Shown in pieces: positions 9,001-13,506 of a stretch of 17,350 bases of DNA. The notes under the pieces were generated by a model. It ran no database searches and was not told the origin of the DNA. It saw only the letters and a program-made list of their open reading frames with translations. Where the stretch lies: the NCBI GenBank assembly GCA_002435785.1, contig DIUC01000084.1:1-17350 (forward strand). The letters are read 5' to 3'. Within the stretch, counting starts at the first letter, position 1, and every line of letters begins with the position of its first letter. This DNA is from Saprospiraceae bacterium UBA6168. GTDB lineage: Bacteria > Bacteroidota > Bacteroidia > Chitinophagales > Saprospiraceae. Both the position numbers and the translations under genes were made by a program.

Positions 9001-10146
9001 CTGGGCAAGGGCAAGTTTGAACCACCGAGAACGCCGGGCGAAAAGTTGCTGGCCGAAGTCTGGAGCGAACTGCTGGGCGTGGAAGGTGTAGGTGTGCACG
9101 ACGATTTTTTTGAGTTGGGCGGGCACTCCTTGGCTGCCGTGCAGATGATGACCAAAATCAAAGCGCAAACTGGCGTAAAGTTGCCATTGACTACTTTATT
9201 CCAGCACTCCACTTTAGGCAAGCTGGCGGTGCAACTCAATGGGTTTAACCTCCAAGGAAAACAGGGCGATGCTGCACAAAGTGCAGAAAATAAAGGTTTT
9301 ACATCGCTCGTGCCCATCCGGGAAGGCGGCTCAAACCCTGCGCTTTACCTCGTACATGGCGGCGGTCTCCATGTCCTTTTTTACCAAAACATGGTGAAAT
9401 ACATGGACCCCAACCAGCCCATTTACGCACTCCAAGCCCGTGGACTGAATGGCGACGTTGAGCCGCTCGACCGCATCGAGGACATGGCGGCGCACTATAT
9501 CTCTGAGATTTTGCGGAGCAACCCCGATGGGCCGTACTCGCTCGCTGGCTACTCGCTCGGCGGCATCATCGCTTGGGAAATGGCCCGCCAGCTCATGGCG
9601 ATGGGCAAAGACGTTTTAATGCTTTCGTTGTTCGATGCAGTGGCAAAGGACGAGTGGACAGGTAGCACATCGGGCGGCTTTTTGAACAAAAAAATAAAGA
9701 AACTCGGTTATAATTTGTCGTTGTTGATGAAGGATCCCGCCAAGACTTTTGAGTACAAAACCCATGTGCTCAAGATGCAGTTCGAACACCGGAAAGGCAA
9801 ACTGCGAATGGCATTCCGCAACGACAAAACCAACGAAATCGAGGAGGGCTACTTGCCTTATGGAAGCAAGGTTTATGAAAAAAGCTTGGAAGCATACGAC
9901 CAATATTTGTTGCAACCCCTTGATATTCAGGTGGATTTGTTCAAGGCGAAGGAGCAGATGTTTTACCTGAACGACCCCGTGAATTATGGCTGGGACAAGT
10001 TTGCGCTCGGTGGGGTCATCACCCACGACATCGAGGGCAACCACCTGACACTGTTCGATGAACCACACGGAAAACAGGTGGCAGGGATAATGCAAATGCG
10101 GATGGAGGAAGTCTCAAGTACGGTAGGCAGCGAAAATAATTTTTAG
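1..10146 (+). CDS. Hybrid PKS-NRPS megasynthase, C-terminal 3381 residues (ST-KS-AT-ACP-AMT-C-A-PCP-TE)
   Basis: Terminal assembly-line protein joining a polyketide extension to an amino acid. The frame is open from base 1 with no ATG, GTG or TTG before the sulfotransferase motif APPRSGTT (112-135), so the gene starts left of the window; the TTG at 136 lies inside that motif and is not a start. The domains, listed separately below, run in the order sulfotransferase, ketosynthase, acyltransferase, ACP, aminotransferase, condensation, adenylation, PCP, thioesterase. Active residues are visible in each. No KR, DH, ER, methyltransferase or epimerase is seen. The likely course is: an acyl chain from an upstream module is extended by one malonyl-type unit, the beta-ketone is transaminated to a beta-amine, C couples this to the amino acid loaded by A, and TE releases the product. 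The predicted chemistry is inference from domain order. Linkers and loops carry many in-frame DNA repeats. Stop TAG at 10144; the transferase gene begins 61 bases later. Confidence 0.95.
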   Translation, partial: PEARGISKPERSAGTTCLEIPRASGFPIPAHPPIFILAPPRSGTTLLRVMLAGHPGLFACNELQLLHFKTLAERAEAYQGKFSLWTEGLVRAVMELNNCGADEAKLLLHNFSKHGMTTREMFEQLQAWVGDRLIVDKSPSYVLDPAALEKAIADFPNARFIHLVRHPYSMVKSFEKYHMDQVLYLRPHDFNAQQLGELVWLESHRNTVDFLKKLPANQQFRMVYEDLVKKPEAVMQAMCETLEIPFHDGLLHPYQDLDQKMTNGIYQNSRSMGDTHFDKKQKIDAGKAEDWKGVLEDNFLSEETWEVAQSLGYQGIDDLRFTNYDSAAAKSEGNRQSSIVNSSIAIIGMSCRLPGANNIEEFWQNLVEGKDVRHLVTDADLEAEGIVNHKSSFVNRTYVLDNPYAFDAAFFGYQPREAEMMDPQHRIFLETAYEALESAGYDPSRFEGNIGVFGGVARNTYALNNLLTNKELLEQSGGWYQEMLASDTTFSISRVAYKLNLRGPAVNVQTACSTGGVAVHLACQSLFAGDSDIVIVGGGRVQAPVLGGYEHIEGGPLSADGYCRAFDTNANGMVQGHGMAMLVLKKLDKAIEDGDLVWAVIKASAINNDGSDKTGITAPSSKGQAAVIKKALEYAGLKGNQIGYVETHGTGTFIGDPIEIQGLMLGMRDEGLGMNEAGQNHPSSLIPHPCLIGSVKTNIGHLDAGACIVGIIKTALALHNEQLPATLHFEKNNPQIDFENSPFEVNAELRPWKRGEMPRYAGVSSFGLGGTNAHIILEEAPLAVGSWQLAVRSPQLVIVSAKTDEALEQLASSIQNVGTVQNLDDVGFTLATGRQHFAKRSALLFAEGKEKPELITAQSAIRNPQSAIVMMFPGGGAQYEGMARDLYESNGFFRQQVDTCFAILEKQHGLNIREIVFPQSAIPVCRQAGANPQSTIENPAVGLASLFTIEYALAKLWQHWGIQPAELIGHSMGEYTAACIAGVMSLEAALGLVTMRGKLFETLDGDGCMLSVAMTEEKLLPFLNADLTISVINKVDNLVVSGSLAAIDELEMQLNEAGVECSKIHIKVPAHSPLIEPILPQFRKYLESVELHVPKIPIVSNVTGTWLTAEEATSVDYWLRHLRQPVRFADGLATLVAPQSARKKNRIFLEVGPGQTLSTFARALPTLPNEARTILASVRHPKELRNDVEFILKTLGKLWVSGVDVNWDNYFSGEKRRRVPLPTYPFERKKYFIAPKRTAEPQLGSEAFLEKQLPEPSKMPTELGFGGSIAMTVSNISRIPNLIAEIKASLHELSGMEPAQMDQQASFLELGFDSLFLSQAVIRFNQKFKLELSFRQLFEDAPTIEALAEYVDGAMPEGLFAPVVGEDHSPAMKVPDFQENIVALSPISNAPVLQQIINQQLQLMQQQLALLNGQPIAQQIVQQPASLPIGQAAAPSNPQILKPSNPQQEVEIPRTTKGVTAKLNSYKKIGAGDELSEKQRRGLDEFMAKYAAMTPKSKAMAQRHRQYYADPRSVTGFSKLWKEICYQIAHERSKGAHIWDVDGNEYVDYVMSYGVALFGHMPDFVERAAAEAIQRGNSIDLLPPEATEIARMICEMTGFDRVTLANTGTEAVLGAVRAARTITGRDKIAVFDTDYHGMIDEFMVRGVHFKARPDGSGEETKTLPSSPGVPRFNVENVLVLDYDDPNVLQKLERNIGELAAVLIEPVQAQNPHWQHGELIKAIRKITEQNGVALIFDEIINGFRLDQRGAQAWYGVDADICAYGKSISGGLPLAAVAGKAKYMSAFDGGYWGYGDDSSPDGVIAYFASTFIKNPISVAAAHAALAEIQRRGPAMQHDLNEKTAQFAKRISEIFLRTKAPLMIQSASSFFMIKNADNSPMTRLFNYFLRARGINIRERPCFISTAHTEADFEKTYRGFELAIHDMFEAGLMDAWEGEDLNVIVPPPGSTAFRPSGTPTFTSVMPAALKGREQGTVNGALPVPTTEGQQEIFLSDQFSPEASKAYNIATEIRLEGDFDEAEMRAAIQALVDRHEALRTVISPDGKTMTVLPKLNIEVPFVNVGEASNPSEFLLDLHYEEAEHLFDLQNGPLVRFKIVRLEERVHLVFVTVHHIICDGWSLGILTRELGEVYGTDFRNLKDFGSLTQPKQLSQFAIEQADLQQLAVFKKNETYWLAQFKDSIPVLDLPTDFSRPPVKTYPGAMEKISFDAAFTTQLRKAAAKQGSTFYVFMLAAYQAYLSRITGQDDLVVGVAAAGHNLPGNANLVGHAISLLPVRTRVNGGGSFGEYLKTVRKQVLDAFDHQQYTFGALVKRLKIGRNASRNTLISVAFNLDSPLDDLRFGSLKASTRAISRHYETFDSFINLKPLGNGVDFEWNFNTDLFRKESIRMRLAEFEVFLKNIVENASSNSQLPISRLPLLPDFEKRQLEKFGQGEVCDDFPLHLTLHELFEQQVGRTPEKIAVACADAAELGFGSTLTYIQLNDQANALAAHLIEIGVQPGAFVGLCMGRSLEMMVSIYAILKAGGAYVPIDPRNPQERIRLTLEDAGCSFVLTQKAVELLLPEFAGEIVVVDAGIGKPEGISKPGDGSEQRSGFPIPPYRSGLDAGIEKPEGISKPGISPVTVVDHRSGFPIPPYRSGLEIPRLRNAYVIYTSGSTGTPKGVAVSHANAVNTLFAINKQLKMSELDTVFSVSSMAFDMSIPDYFLTLMTGATLILAGEETKKDGFALRESVEKHRPTVMQATPTTWKILLMAGWEGDKNLRAIAGGEGFAKELAADMMHRCAKVWNGYGPTETTIYATWQLITEEHLAACPGEFAAIGSPIANVSLLVLDKNGEQVPIGVPGELFIGGKGVANGYLNRPELTKERFPQSAIRNPQSAIYKTGDLVRFLPNGEIEFLGRMDDQVKIRGYRVELGEIEETMKQFTGVKQSVVNMFSDSSGSQQLVGYVVENGIPLGEGWEGRLKDFLRSKMPGFMVPGVFVKMPELPLNTSLKVDRKALPRPDMSNLGKGKFEPPRTPGEKLLAEVWSELLGVEGVGVHDDFFELGGHSLAAVQMMTKIKAQTGVKLPLTTLFQHSTLGKLAVQLNGFNLQGKQGDAAQSAENKGFTSLVPIREGGSNPALYLVHGGGLHVLFYQNMVKYMDPNQPIYALQARGLNGDVEPLDRIEDMAAHYISEILRSNPDGPYSLAGYSLGGIIAWEMARQLMAMGKDVLMLSLFDAVAKDEWTGSTSGGFLNKKIKKLGYNLSLLMKDPAKTFEYKTHVLKMQFEHRKGKLRMAFRNDKTNEIEEGYLPYGSKVYEKSLEAYDQYLLQPLDIQVDLFKAKEQMFYLNDPVNYGWDKFALGGVITHDIEGNHLTLFDEPHGKQVAGIMQMRMEEVSSTVGSENNF
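100..945 (+). other. Sulfotransferase domain (PAPS-dependent type)
   Basis: The 5'-phosphosulfate loop reads APPRSGTTLLR (112-144). The 3'-phosphate motif is seen as FIHLVRHPYSMVKSF near 478-522, with the expected R and S spacing. The domain ends near the EVAQSLGY helix at about 940. Sulfotransferase domains inside assembly lines are known from curacin CurM and cyanobacterial olefin synthases, where they sulfonate a beta-hydroxyl before a thioesterase. Here the domain sits N-terminal to a KS and far from the TE, so that decarboxylative alkene role is not obvious. It could act on the chain delivered by an upstream module. The substrate is unknown. Confidence 0.85.
949..1024. repeat. Inverted heptanucleotide array in the ST-KS linker
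   Basis: Left arm 949-976 is built from GATTTAC-like 7-mers. Right arm 1000-1024 is built from AATCGTC-like 7-mers and is roughly its reverse complement. A 23-base centre containing AGCCGCT separates them. It is translated in frame between the two domains. Confidence 0.85.
1155..1189. repeat. Five-unit heptad array in a KS surface loop
   Basis: Five 7-mers in a row: AATCGTA, AATCATA, AATCATC, ATTCGTC, AATCGTA. They encode an Asn/Ser/Val-rich insertion just before the LDNPYAFDAAFFG segment. Confidence 0.85.
1994..2068. repeat. Inverted GGGATGA heptad array in the KS domain
   Basis: Left arm 1994-2023 is made of GGGATGA/GGGATTA units. Right arm 2040-2068 is the near-perfect inverse (TCATCCC, TCATTCC units), with a 16-base centre. 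It falls between the HGTGT and KTNIGH motifs. The same family occurs in the TonB receptor gene at 15663-15736. Confidence 0.92.
2347..2374. repeat. Four-unit GCAGTTG array in the KS-AT linker
   Basis: Three perfect GCAGTTG units and one GCAGTTA; they encode AVGSWQLAV. It lies directly after the KS end AHIILEEAP. Confidence 0.92.
2572..2606. repeat. CAATCCG heptad array just before the AT motif
   Basis: Five units (CAATCCG, CAATCCG, AAATCCA, CAATCCG, CAATCGT), translated as AQSAIRNPQSAIV immediately before MMFPGGGAQ. Confidence 0.92.
2605..3699 (+). other. Acyltransferase (AT) domain
   Basis: Begins at MMFPGGGAQYEGMARDLY. The nucleophile is in GHSMGEYTAA (Ser 2911-2913) and the catalytic His is in VPAHSPLIEP (His 3211-3213). 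The domain closes with the post-AT sequence PLPTYPFERKKYF (about 3658-3696). It acts in cis and loads an extender onto the following ACP. The motif around the His (PAHS) is neither the classical malonyl HAFH nor the methylmalonyl YASH, so malonyl is only a default guess. AATCCGC-type repeats lie just before the domain and inside one loop (2753-2810). Confidence 0.93.
2753..2810. repeat. CAATCCG arrays flanking a palindrome in the AT domain
   Basis: GCAATCC units on both sides (2754-2768 and 2789-2805) enclose a 20-base near-palindrome at 2766-2785 centred on GTCGAC, with one mismatch per arm. A two-unit remnant of the same heptad is at 3414-3424. Confidence 0.85.
3829..4053 (+). other. Acyl carrier protein (ACP) domain
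   Basis: A helix-rich domain with the phosphopantetheine motif LELGFDSLFLSQ; the modifiable Ser is codon 3940-3942. It carries the beta-keto, then beta-amino, intermediate between the AT/KS and the aminotransferase. It is followed by a Gln-rich linker (about 4160-4280, many QQ and QQQ runs) and an octanucleotide repeat, a likely flexible tether. Confidence 0.93.
4082..4137. repeat. Two short hairpins after the ACP
   Basis: CGCCT/AGGCG (4082-4096, 5-base loop) and TTCCTGA/TCAGGAA (4121-4137, 3-base loop) lie in the linker between ACP and the Gln-rich stretch. A further hairpin, CCGAAC/GTTCGG with a 4-base loop, is at 3782-3797 in the AT-ACP linker. Confidence 0.7.
4306..4340. repeat. Octanucleotide array TCAAATCC in the ACP-AMT linker
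   Basis: Four 8-mers (TCAAATCC twice, TCAAACCC, TCAAATCC) plus a partial unit. It encodes a proline/asparagine-rich stretch after the Gln-rich linker. Confidence 0.9.
4420..5796 (+). other. PLP-dependent class III aminotransferase (AMT) domain
   Basis: Looks like the glutamate-1-semialdehyde-type aminotransferase domains of mycosubtilin MycA and microcystin McyE. It has the leader with MTPKSKAMAQ and ADPRSVTGFSKLWKE, then IWDVDGNEYVDY, the phosphate-cup NTGTEAV (about 4816-4836), the PLP-contact Asp in LIFDEIINGFR (about 5197-5229) and the Schiff-base lysine in AYGKSISGG (Lys 5290-5292). In that family it turns a carrier-bound beta-ketone into a beta-amine, and that is the inferred role here because it sits between ACP and C with no KR present. 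Confidence 0.93.
5839..5930. repeat. Tandem array of four mini-hairpins in the AMT-C linker
   Basis: Four inverted repeats, all with 2-base loops: ACGGCCT-TT-AGGCCGT (5839-5854), CCGACGT-TT-ACGTCGG (5863-5878), CTGCCCT-CA-AGGGCAG (5888-5903), and AGGGCACCGT-GA-ACGGCGCCCT with one mismatch (5909-5930). They are read in frame as a Ser/Thr/Pro-rich linker. Confidence 0.9.
6390..6422. repeat. Perfect 16-bp inverted repeat in the C domain
   Basis: Arms 6390-6405 and 6407-6422 are exact reverse complements around one central base. Translated as TDFRNLKDFGSL, it sits in the loop after the HHxxxDG helix. Confidence 0.93.
7205..7232. repeat. Degenerate heptad array at the C-A junction
   Basis: Four 7-mers, CTTCCAA, TTCTCAA, CTTCCAA, TTTCCAG, encoding an SSNSQLPIS stretch between the C and A domains. 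Confidence 0.7.
7388..7409. repeat. Mini-hairpin in the A domain N-terminal part
   Basis: CTGCCGAAC and its inverse GTTCGGCAG with a TGGG loop; 9-bp perfect arms, in frame after KIAVAC. Confidence 0.88.
7702..7797. repeat. Modular palindromic element, copy 2 (in A domain between A2 and A3)
   Basis: 96 bases (32 codons). It holds GGGATTGGAAAGCC then GGGATTTCTAAGCCC, a variable centre, the inverse GGCTTTCCAATCCC, a spacer, and a shortened inverse of the second block. The order A-B-A'-B' interleaves two inverted repeats. It is directly followed by copy 3; the right 39 bases of the two copies are identical. Confidence 0.93.
7798..7915. repeat. Modular palindromic element, copy 3 (tandem with copy 2)
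   Basis: The repeat unit corresponding to copy 2 is 7798-7905 (108 bases), with the outer inverse arm continuing to 7915 (GGGCTTAGAAATCCCTC). It matches copy 2 with one substitution in the left part and an identical right 39 bases (7867-7905). Only the centre differs (31 versus 19 bases). The 12-base length difference is four codons, so frame is kept. Confidence 0.93.
8591..8618. repeat. Four perfect AATCCGC heptads in the A domain
   Basis: Four identical AATCCGC units encode the PQSAIRNPQSAI insertion between motifs A6 (NGYLNRPELTKERF) and A7 (YKTGDL). Confidence 0.95.
9040..9231 (+). other. Peptidyl carrier protein (PCP) domain
   Basis: The carrier motif FFELGGHSLAAVQM has the phosphopantetheine Ser at codon 9127-9129. 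It follows the A domain directly and carries the amino acid used by C, then the full product before TE release. A six-base-arm hairpin (9272-9286) lies in the linker to TE. Confidence 0.95.
9272..9286. repeat. Mini-hairpin in the PCP-TE linker
   Basis: CTGCAC-AAA-GTGCAG, 6-bp perfect arms, in frame between the PCP helix and the first TE strand. Confidence 0.75.
9325..10113 (+). other. Type I thioesterase (TE) domain
   Basis: An alpha/beta hydrolase releasing domain. It has the oxyanion-side segment YLVHGGGLHVL, the nucleophile elbow AGYSLGG (Ser 9553-9555), Asp in LSLFDAV (9634-9636) and His in EGNHLTLF (10042-10044), giving a full Ser-Asp-His triad. As the last domain it marks the end of the assembly line. 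Hydrolysis versus cyclisation cannot be told from sequence. Confidence 0.93.
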
Positions 10147-10207
10147 GTGCCTGAATAAATAAGGCAACACTTTTGCATAACAAACACTAACCCAAAATTT
10201 GACGAAC

Positions 10208-10975
10208 ATGAAGGAATCCAAACAGGAGATAATCCAACTGATGGAGCTTCCAAACGAGCCGGGCCTTGCCGGGGTTAGGCTGCTCCTATTTGATGCAGAA
10301 AAACTGCCCACCCACCTCACCTTTGAAGTAGGCAAACTACTCTCACCGTCAGAGCTGCGCAAATCCGCCAAATACCGTTTTCCGAAGGACCGTTTGATTT
10401 ACCTCACGGGCAGGGGGATACTTCGCAAGCTTTGCGGCGAAATGCTAAAGGTGCCGGCTACCGACCTCGTCATCAAAGAAGGGCAATACGGGAAACCCTA
10501 TTTGGAGGGGTTCGAGAAAAAATTGCCTTTCAACATCTCCAACTCTGGTACCATGATTTCCATCCTCTTTGAGTTTGCGGAGCGGGAAGTCGGCCTTGAT
10601 ATAGAAGTGATTGACAAAAGTTTTGAGTATTGGGATATGGCTGGGCACTATTTTTCGAGAAAAGAATGCGACATGGTTTTTTCCCATCGGGATTTTTACC
10701 GATTTTGGACGATGAAAGAGGCGCTGCTCAAAGTGACCGGCGCCGGCCTCGTTGACGACCTCAACACCCTTGACCTTTCCGGCAAGATGAACCGGGTTTC
10801 CGTCAATGATGACCGGCTGGTGCCATTTAAGAACAAGGCTTTCACACTCTATACCTTTGACAATGAGCAAATTGCATTTTCCATCGCTGTATCAGGCGCC
10901 CAGCATTCCGACCACCTCGTGGAAACCCGGGATAGCAAGAGCAATCTTGCTGTTCGCCACGTTTATTTTCACTAA
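10208..10975 (+). CDS. Sfp-type 4'-phosphopantetheinyl transferase
   Basis: Moves phosphopantetheine from CoA to the carrier-domain serine; the ACP and PCP of the preceding protein are the obvious partners. Visible motifs are YGKPYLEG, FNISNSG (10529-10549), the Mg-binding GLDIEV (10592-10609) and WTMKEALLKVTGAGL (Lys 10715, Glu 10718, Lys 10730), all in family order. The Asn in FNISNSG (codon 10541-10543) stands where Sfp-type enzymes normally have His. The ATG at 10208 is preferred over the TTG at 10199; it gives 255 residues, close to the usual 220-250. It lies 61 bases after the synthetase and probably shares its transcript, though CACTTTTG at 10168-10175 is one mismatch from the Bacteroidota -7 consensus. 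No Shine-Dalgarno is seen, normal for this phylum. The final 30 or so residues overlap the next gene and look unlike the family. Confidence 0.93.
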   Translation: MKESKQEIIQLMELPNEPGLAGVRLLLFDAEKLPTHLTFEVGKLLSPSELRKSAKYRFPKDRLIYLTGRGILRKLCGEMLKVPATDLVIKEGQYGKPYLEGFEKKLPFNISNSGTMISILFEFAEREVGLDIEVIDKSFEYWDMAGHYFSRKECDMVFSHRDFYRFWTMKEALLKVTGAGLVDDLNTLDLSGKMNRVSVNDDRLVPFKNKAFTLYTFDNEQIAFSIAVSGAQHSDHLVETRDSKSNLAVRHVYFH

Positions 10976-13496
10976 AAACCTCCACGCACAGGACGCCCTC
11001 AACCGCTCCGTGCAAGTGAGCGTGAAGCATGAAACCAACCCTGCCCGCCTCGAATTTACTTGGCCCTGGGACTGGTCGGAGGGCGGCTACAGCATTTATA
11101 AAAAGCACATGGATTCCCTCTCCTGGGGCCAGCCCATCGCCACCCTACCTTGGGGTTCCACTGGTTTCACGGATTACGATGTGCCCGGCTTGGCTCCGGC
11201 TGAATATGCTTTTTACAAAAAAGGCTTCGAGCGGATTACCCGAAACGTGACTGTGCCATCGGGCAGTACCCTTGTTTTTACCATCAACAACAACAACGGA
11301 AACGGCATCTGCTGCAACTTCGGCCACGGCTGGTACCTAACCCAAGCCTGCGAGCAAATACTCAGTGGCGGCAGTGATTTTGGCTTCGCAAAGAGCGACA
11401 CCATCACCGTTTGCGACCAGGGCAGCCCGACCGAAACGCTGACCATCACCATCAACCCCGACATGCTCACCCAAAATACTTGGTGGAAGTTGAAAACCCT
11501 TGCCGGGCAAACGGTGGACAGCTCTGGCGTGCCTGGCTCCAACCTCGCCGAAAAGCCAAAATTCGGCTATATCCTCGCCGGGCCTTACAGCATCCCGGTG
11601 GACAAACGGGGCAGCCTGCTACTGGTAGTTGACGACGAATATACCCTGCCCCTGCAAGCCGAAATCCAACAATTGGAGCAAGATTTTTGGGGCGATGGAT
11701 GGAGGGTGAAAAGACTGACGGTAAGCCGAAACGATGCGGTCACAGCCGTCAAGTCACTGATTGTCAATGCCTACGACCAAACGCCCGACCTAAAAATGGT
11801 CTATCTGCTGGGCCATGTGCCGGTGCCATACAGCGGCAATTTTTACGCCGACGGCCATATCGAAAACCACTGGGGCGCTTGGCCCGCCGATGTATATTAT
11901 GGGGAAATGGACGGCACTTGGACGGACGCTACCGCGACCAACACCAGCGCCACTTTTTCTCGGAACCACAACCTGCCCGGCGATGGCAAGTTTGACCAAA
12001 GCAGCATCCCCACCGCCGTGGAACTGGCCGTAGGTCGGGTGGATTTGTTCGGCATGCCCGCCTTTGGCCTCAGCGATGTGGAACTGACCCGGCGCTACCT
12101 GAACAAGGCCCACAAGTTCAAAACAGGCCAACATTCCGTCCCACGCCGTGCCCTCGTGGACGACAACCTCGGCATCGCACTTGGCGCACCGGCGGCCAGT
12201 GGCTGGCGCAATTTTGCTCCGATGTTCACGGCGGACAGCGTGAAGGCACTCGACTATTTTTCCACGATGAAGAACGGGGGCTACCTCTGGTCGTTCGGTG
12301 GCGGCAGCGGTACGCATACCAGTGCCAACGGCATTGGCAATACGCAGGACTTCGTGAACGATACGCTCCGCAACATCTTCACCCTGCTCTGCGGCAGCCA
12401 GTTCGGCGACTGGGACAATCCCGACAACTTCCTTCGGGCACCGCTGGCCTCTCCCGGCTGGACGCTCACAAGCTGTTGGGCGGGCAACCCACCGTTCACC
12501 CTACACCGTATGGCGATGGGCGAGCCGATTGGTGAGAGCCTCCTGTGCACCCAAAACGCTACCGAAAGCGACTATTACCCCGGGCCGCAGCTTGTGCATA
12601 CGGCGCTGATGGGGGACCCCACATTGCGGCTGCACCCAATCGGCCCGGTTGAGAACCTGGGCTTGGCACCTTACGGCAGTGGCGTAAAATTGACGTGGTC
12701 GCCTCCCGCCAATGACTATATCTCCCATTACCGGGTTTATCGGTTCGACAGTTTGCAAGGGGATTTTGTAAACCTCAGCTTTCAGGTTTTGGATACTTTT
12801 TTCATTGATTCGCCATTGCCCTCACCCAACCTAAAATACATGGTAAGGGGCGTAAAATGGGAGAACTCGGCCAGCGGTTCGTACTGGAACATGAGCCTTG
12901 GCAGCTTCGTAGAAACCACGAACCCATGCAGCCCAGACGGGACTTTTACCCACGTCCCGGTCAGCATGTGTGAGGGAGAAACTTATCAGATTCAAGATTC
13001 CACCTATTCTGCATCCGGTACTTACACCCACCATTTTACCTCGCAAATTGGGTGTGACAGCAACGTGGTACTTTACTTGACGGTGCACCCAACCGTGGTC
13101 GTGAACATTGACTCCCACTATGTACCACCCTTGGTAATTGATGGGACAAACTACTATACCGACCTTACATTCATCCAAAACTTTTTGGCTGAAAATGGGT
13201 GCGACAGCATCGTGAACTGGAACTTCTACCCGATTGTCATTACCGAACAGCCCATTGCGGAGCAAAGCATCAATATCTATCCAAACCCAACGAGCGGCCA
13301 TTTTTTCATTGAAAACAAAATGCCAAACGAAGCGCTCGAAGTGGAAATTTGGGATGGGGTAGGGCGACGTGTTTTTGCCGGAAAAACCAAAGTGGTCGAG
13401 CGGTGCGAGTTTGATTTGAGCCACTTGCCGAGTGGCGTTTATAGGATAAGAATTAATGGAATCCTATGCAAGGTGTTGATATTGATGAAGCTTTGA
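10863..13496 (+). CDS. Secreted T9SS cargo protein: caspase/C25-like fold, FnIII, type A sorting domain
   Basis: 877 residues from the ATG at 10863. That start gives a long N-region and then a hydrophobic signal segment (AILLFATFIF) ending in HAQ before D, so cleavage is likely near 10991. A beta-rich part follows. From about 11560 a Rossmann-like region (LLLVVDDEYTLPLQ, VYLLGHVPVPYSG, ELAVGRVDLFG, LLCGSQFGDWDNPDNF) resembles gingipain/C25 peptidases. The usual catalytic GHG is replaced by SFGGGSGTH (about 12289-12315), so activity is doubtful. Next come a fibronectin type III domain (about 12640-12910, PVENLGLAPYGSGVKLTWSPP) and two GCDSxV repeats seen in Bacteroidota surface proteins. The C-terminal T9SS sorting domain (13265-13493) reads INIYPNPTSGHFFIE to LPSGVYRIRI. 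The protein is predicted to cross the outer membrane. Starts further upstream, such as 10806, are less likely. It converges on the next gene with a 10-base gap. Confidence 0.88.
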   Translation: MSKLHFPSLYQAPSIPTTSWKPGIARAILLFATFIFTKNLHAQDALNRSVQVSVKHETNPARLEFTWPWDWSEGGYSIYKKHMDSLSWGQPIATLPWGSTGFTDYDVPGLAPAEYAFYKKGFERITRNVTVPSGSTLVFTINNNNGNGICCNFGHGWYLTQACEQILSGGSDFGFAKSDTITVCDQGSPTETLTITINPDMLTQNTWWKLKTLAGQTVDSSGVPGSNLAEKPKFGYILAGPYSIPVDKRGSLLLVVDDEYTLPLQAEIQQLEQDFWGDGWRVKRLTVSRNDAVTAVKSLIVNAYDQTPDLKMVYLLGHVPVPYSGNFYADGHIENHWGAWPADVYYGEMDGTWTDATATNTSATFSRNHNLPGDGKFDQSSIPTAVELAVGRVDLFGMPAFGLSDVELTRRYLNKAHKFKTGQHSVPRRALVDDNLGIALGAPAASGWRNFAPMFTADSVKALDYFSTMKNGGYLWSFGGGSGTHTSANGIGNTQDFVNDTLRNIFTLLCGSQFGDWDNPDNFLRAPLASPGWTLTSCWAGNPPFTLHRMAMGEPIGESLLCTQNATESDYYPGPQLVHTALMGDPTLRLHPIGPVENLGLAPYGSGVKLTWSPPANDYISHYRVYRFDSLQGDFVNLSFQVLDTFFIDSPLPSPNLKYMVRGVKWENSASGSYWNMSLGSFVETTNPCSPDGTFTHVPVSMCEGETYQIQDSTYSASGTYTHHFTSQIGCDSNVVLYLTVHPTVVVNIDSHYVPPLVIDGTNYYTDLTFIQNFLAENGCDSIVNWNFYPIVITEQPIAEQSINIYPNPTSGHFFIENKMPNEALEVEIWDGVGRRVFAGKTKVVERCEFDLSHLPSGVYRIRINGILCKVLILMKL

Positions 13497-13506
13497 ACTG
13501 ACCAAT

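Noticed and set aside
10147..10207. Terminator between synthetase and transferase genes
   Set aside because: Only a weak 5-bp inverted repeat (TGCCT/AGGCA) with a 9-base AT loop and no T-tract; co-transcription is more likely.
10806..10862. Upstream ATG start for the T9SS cargo protein
   Set aside because: It would add 19 residues of unlike sequence before an already long N-region and enlarge the overlap with the transferase; the ATG at 10863 is the nearest plausible start to the signal peptide.
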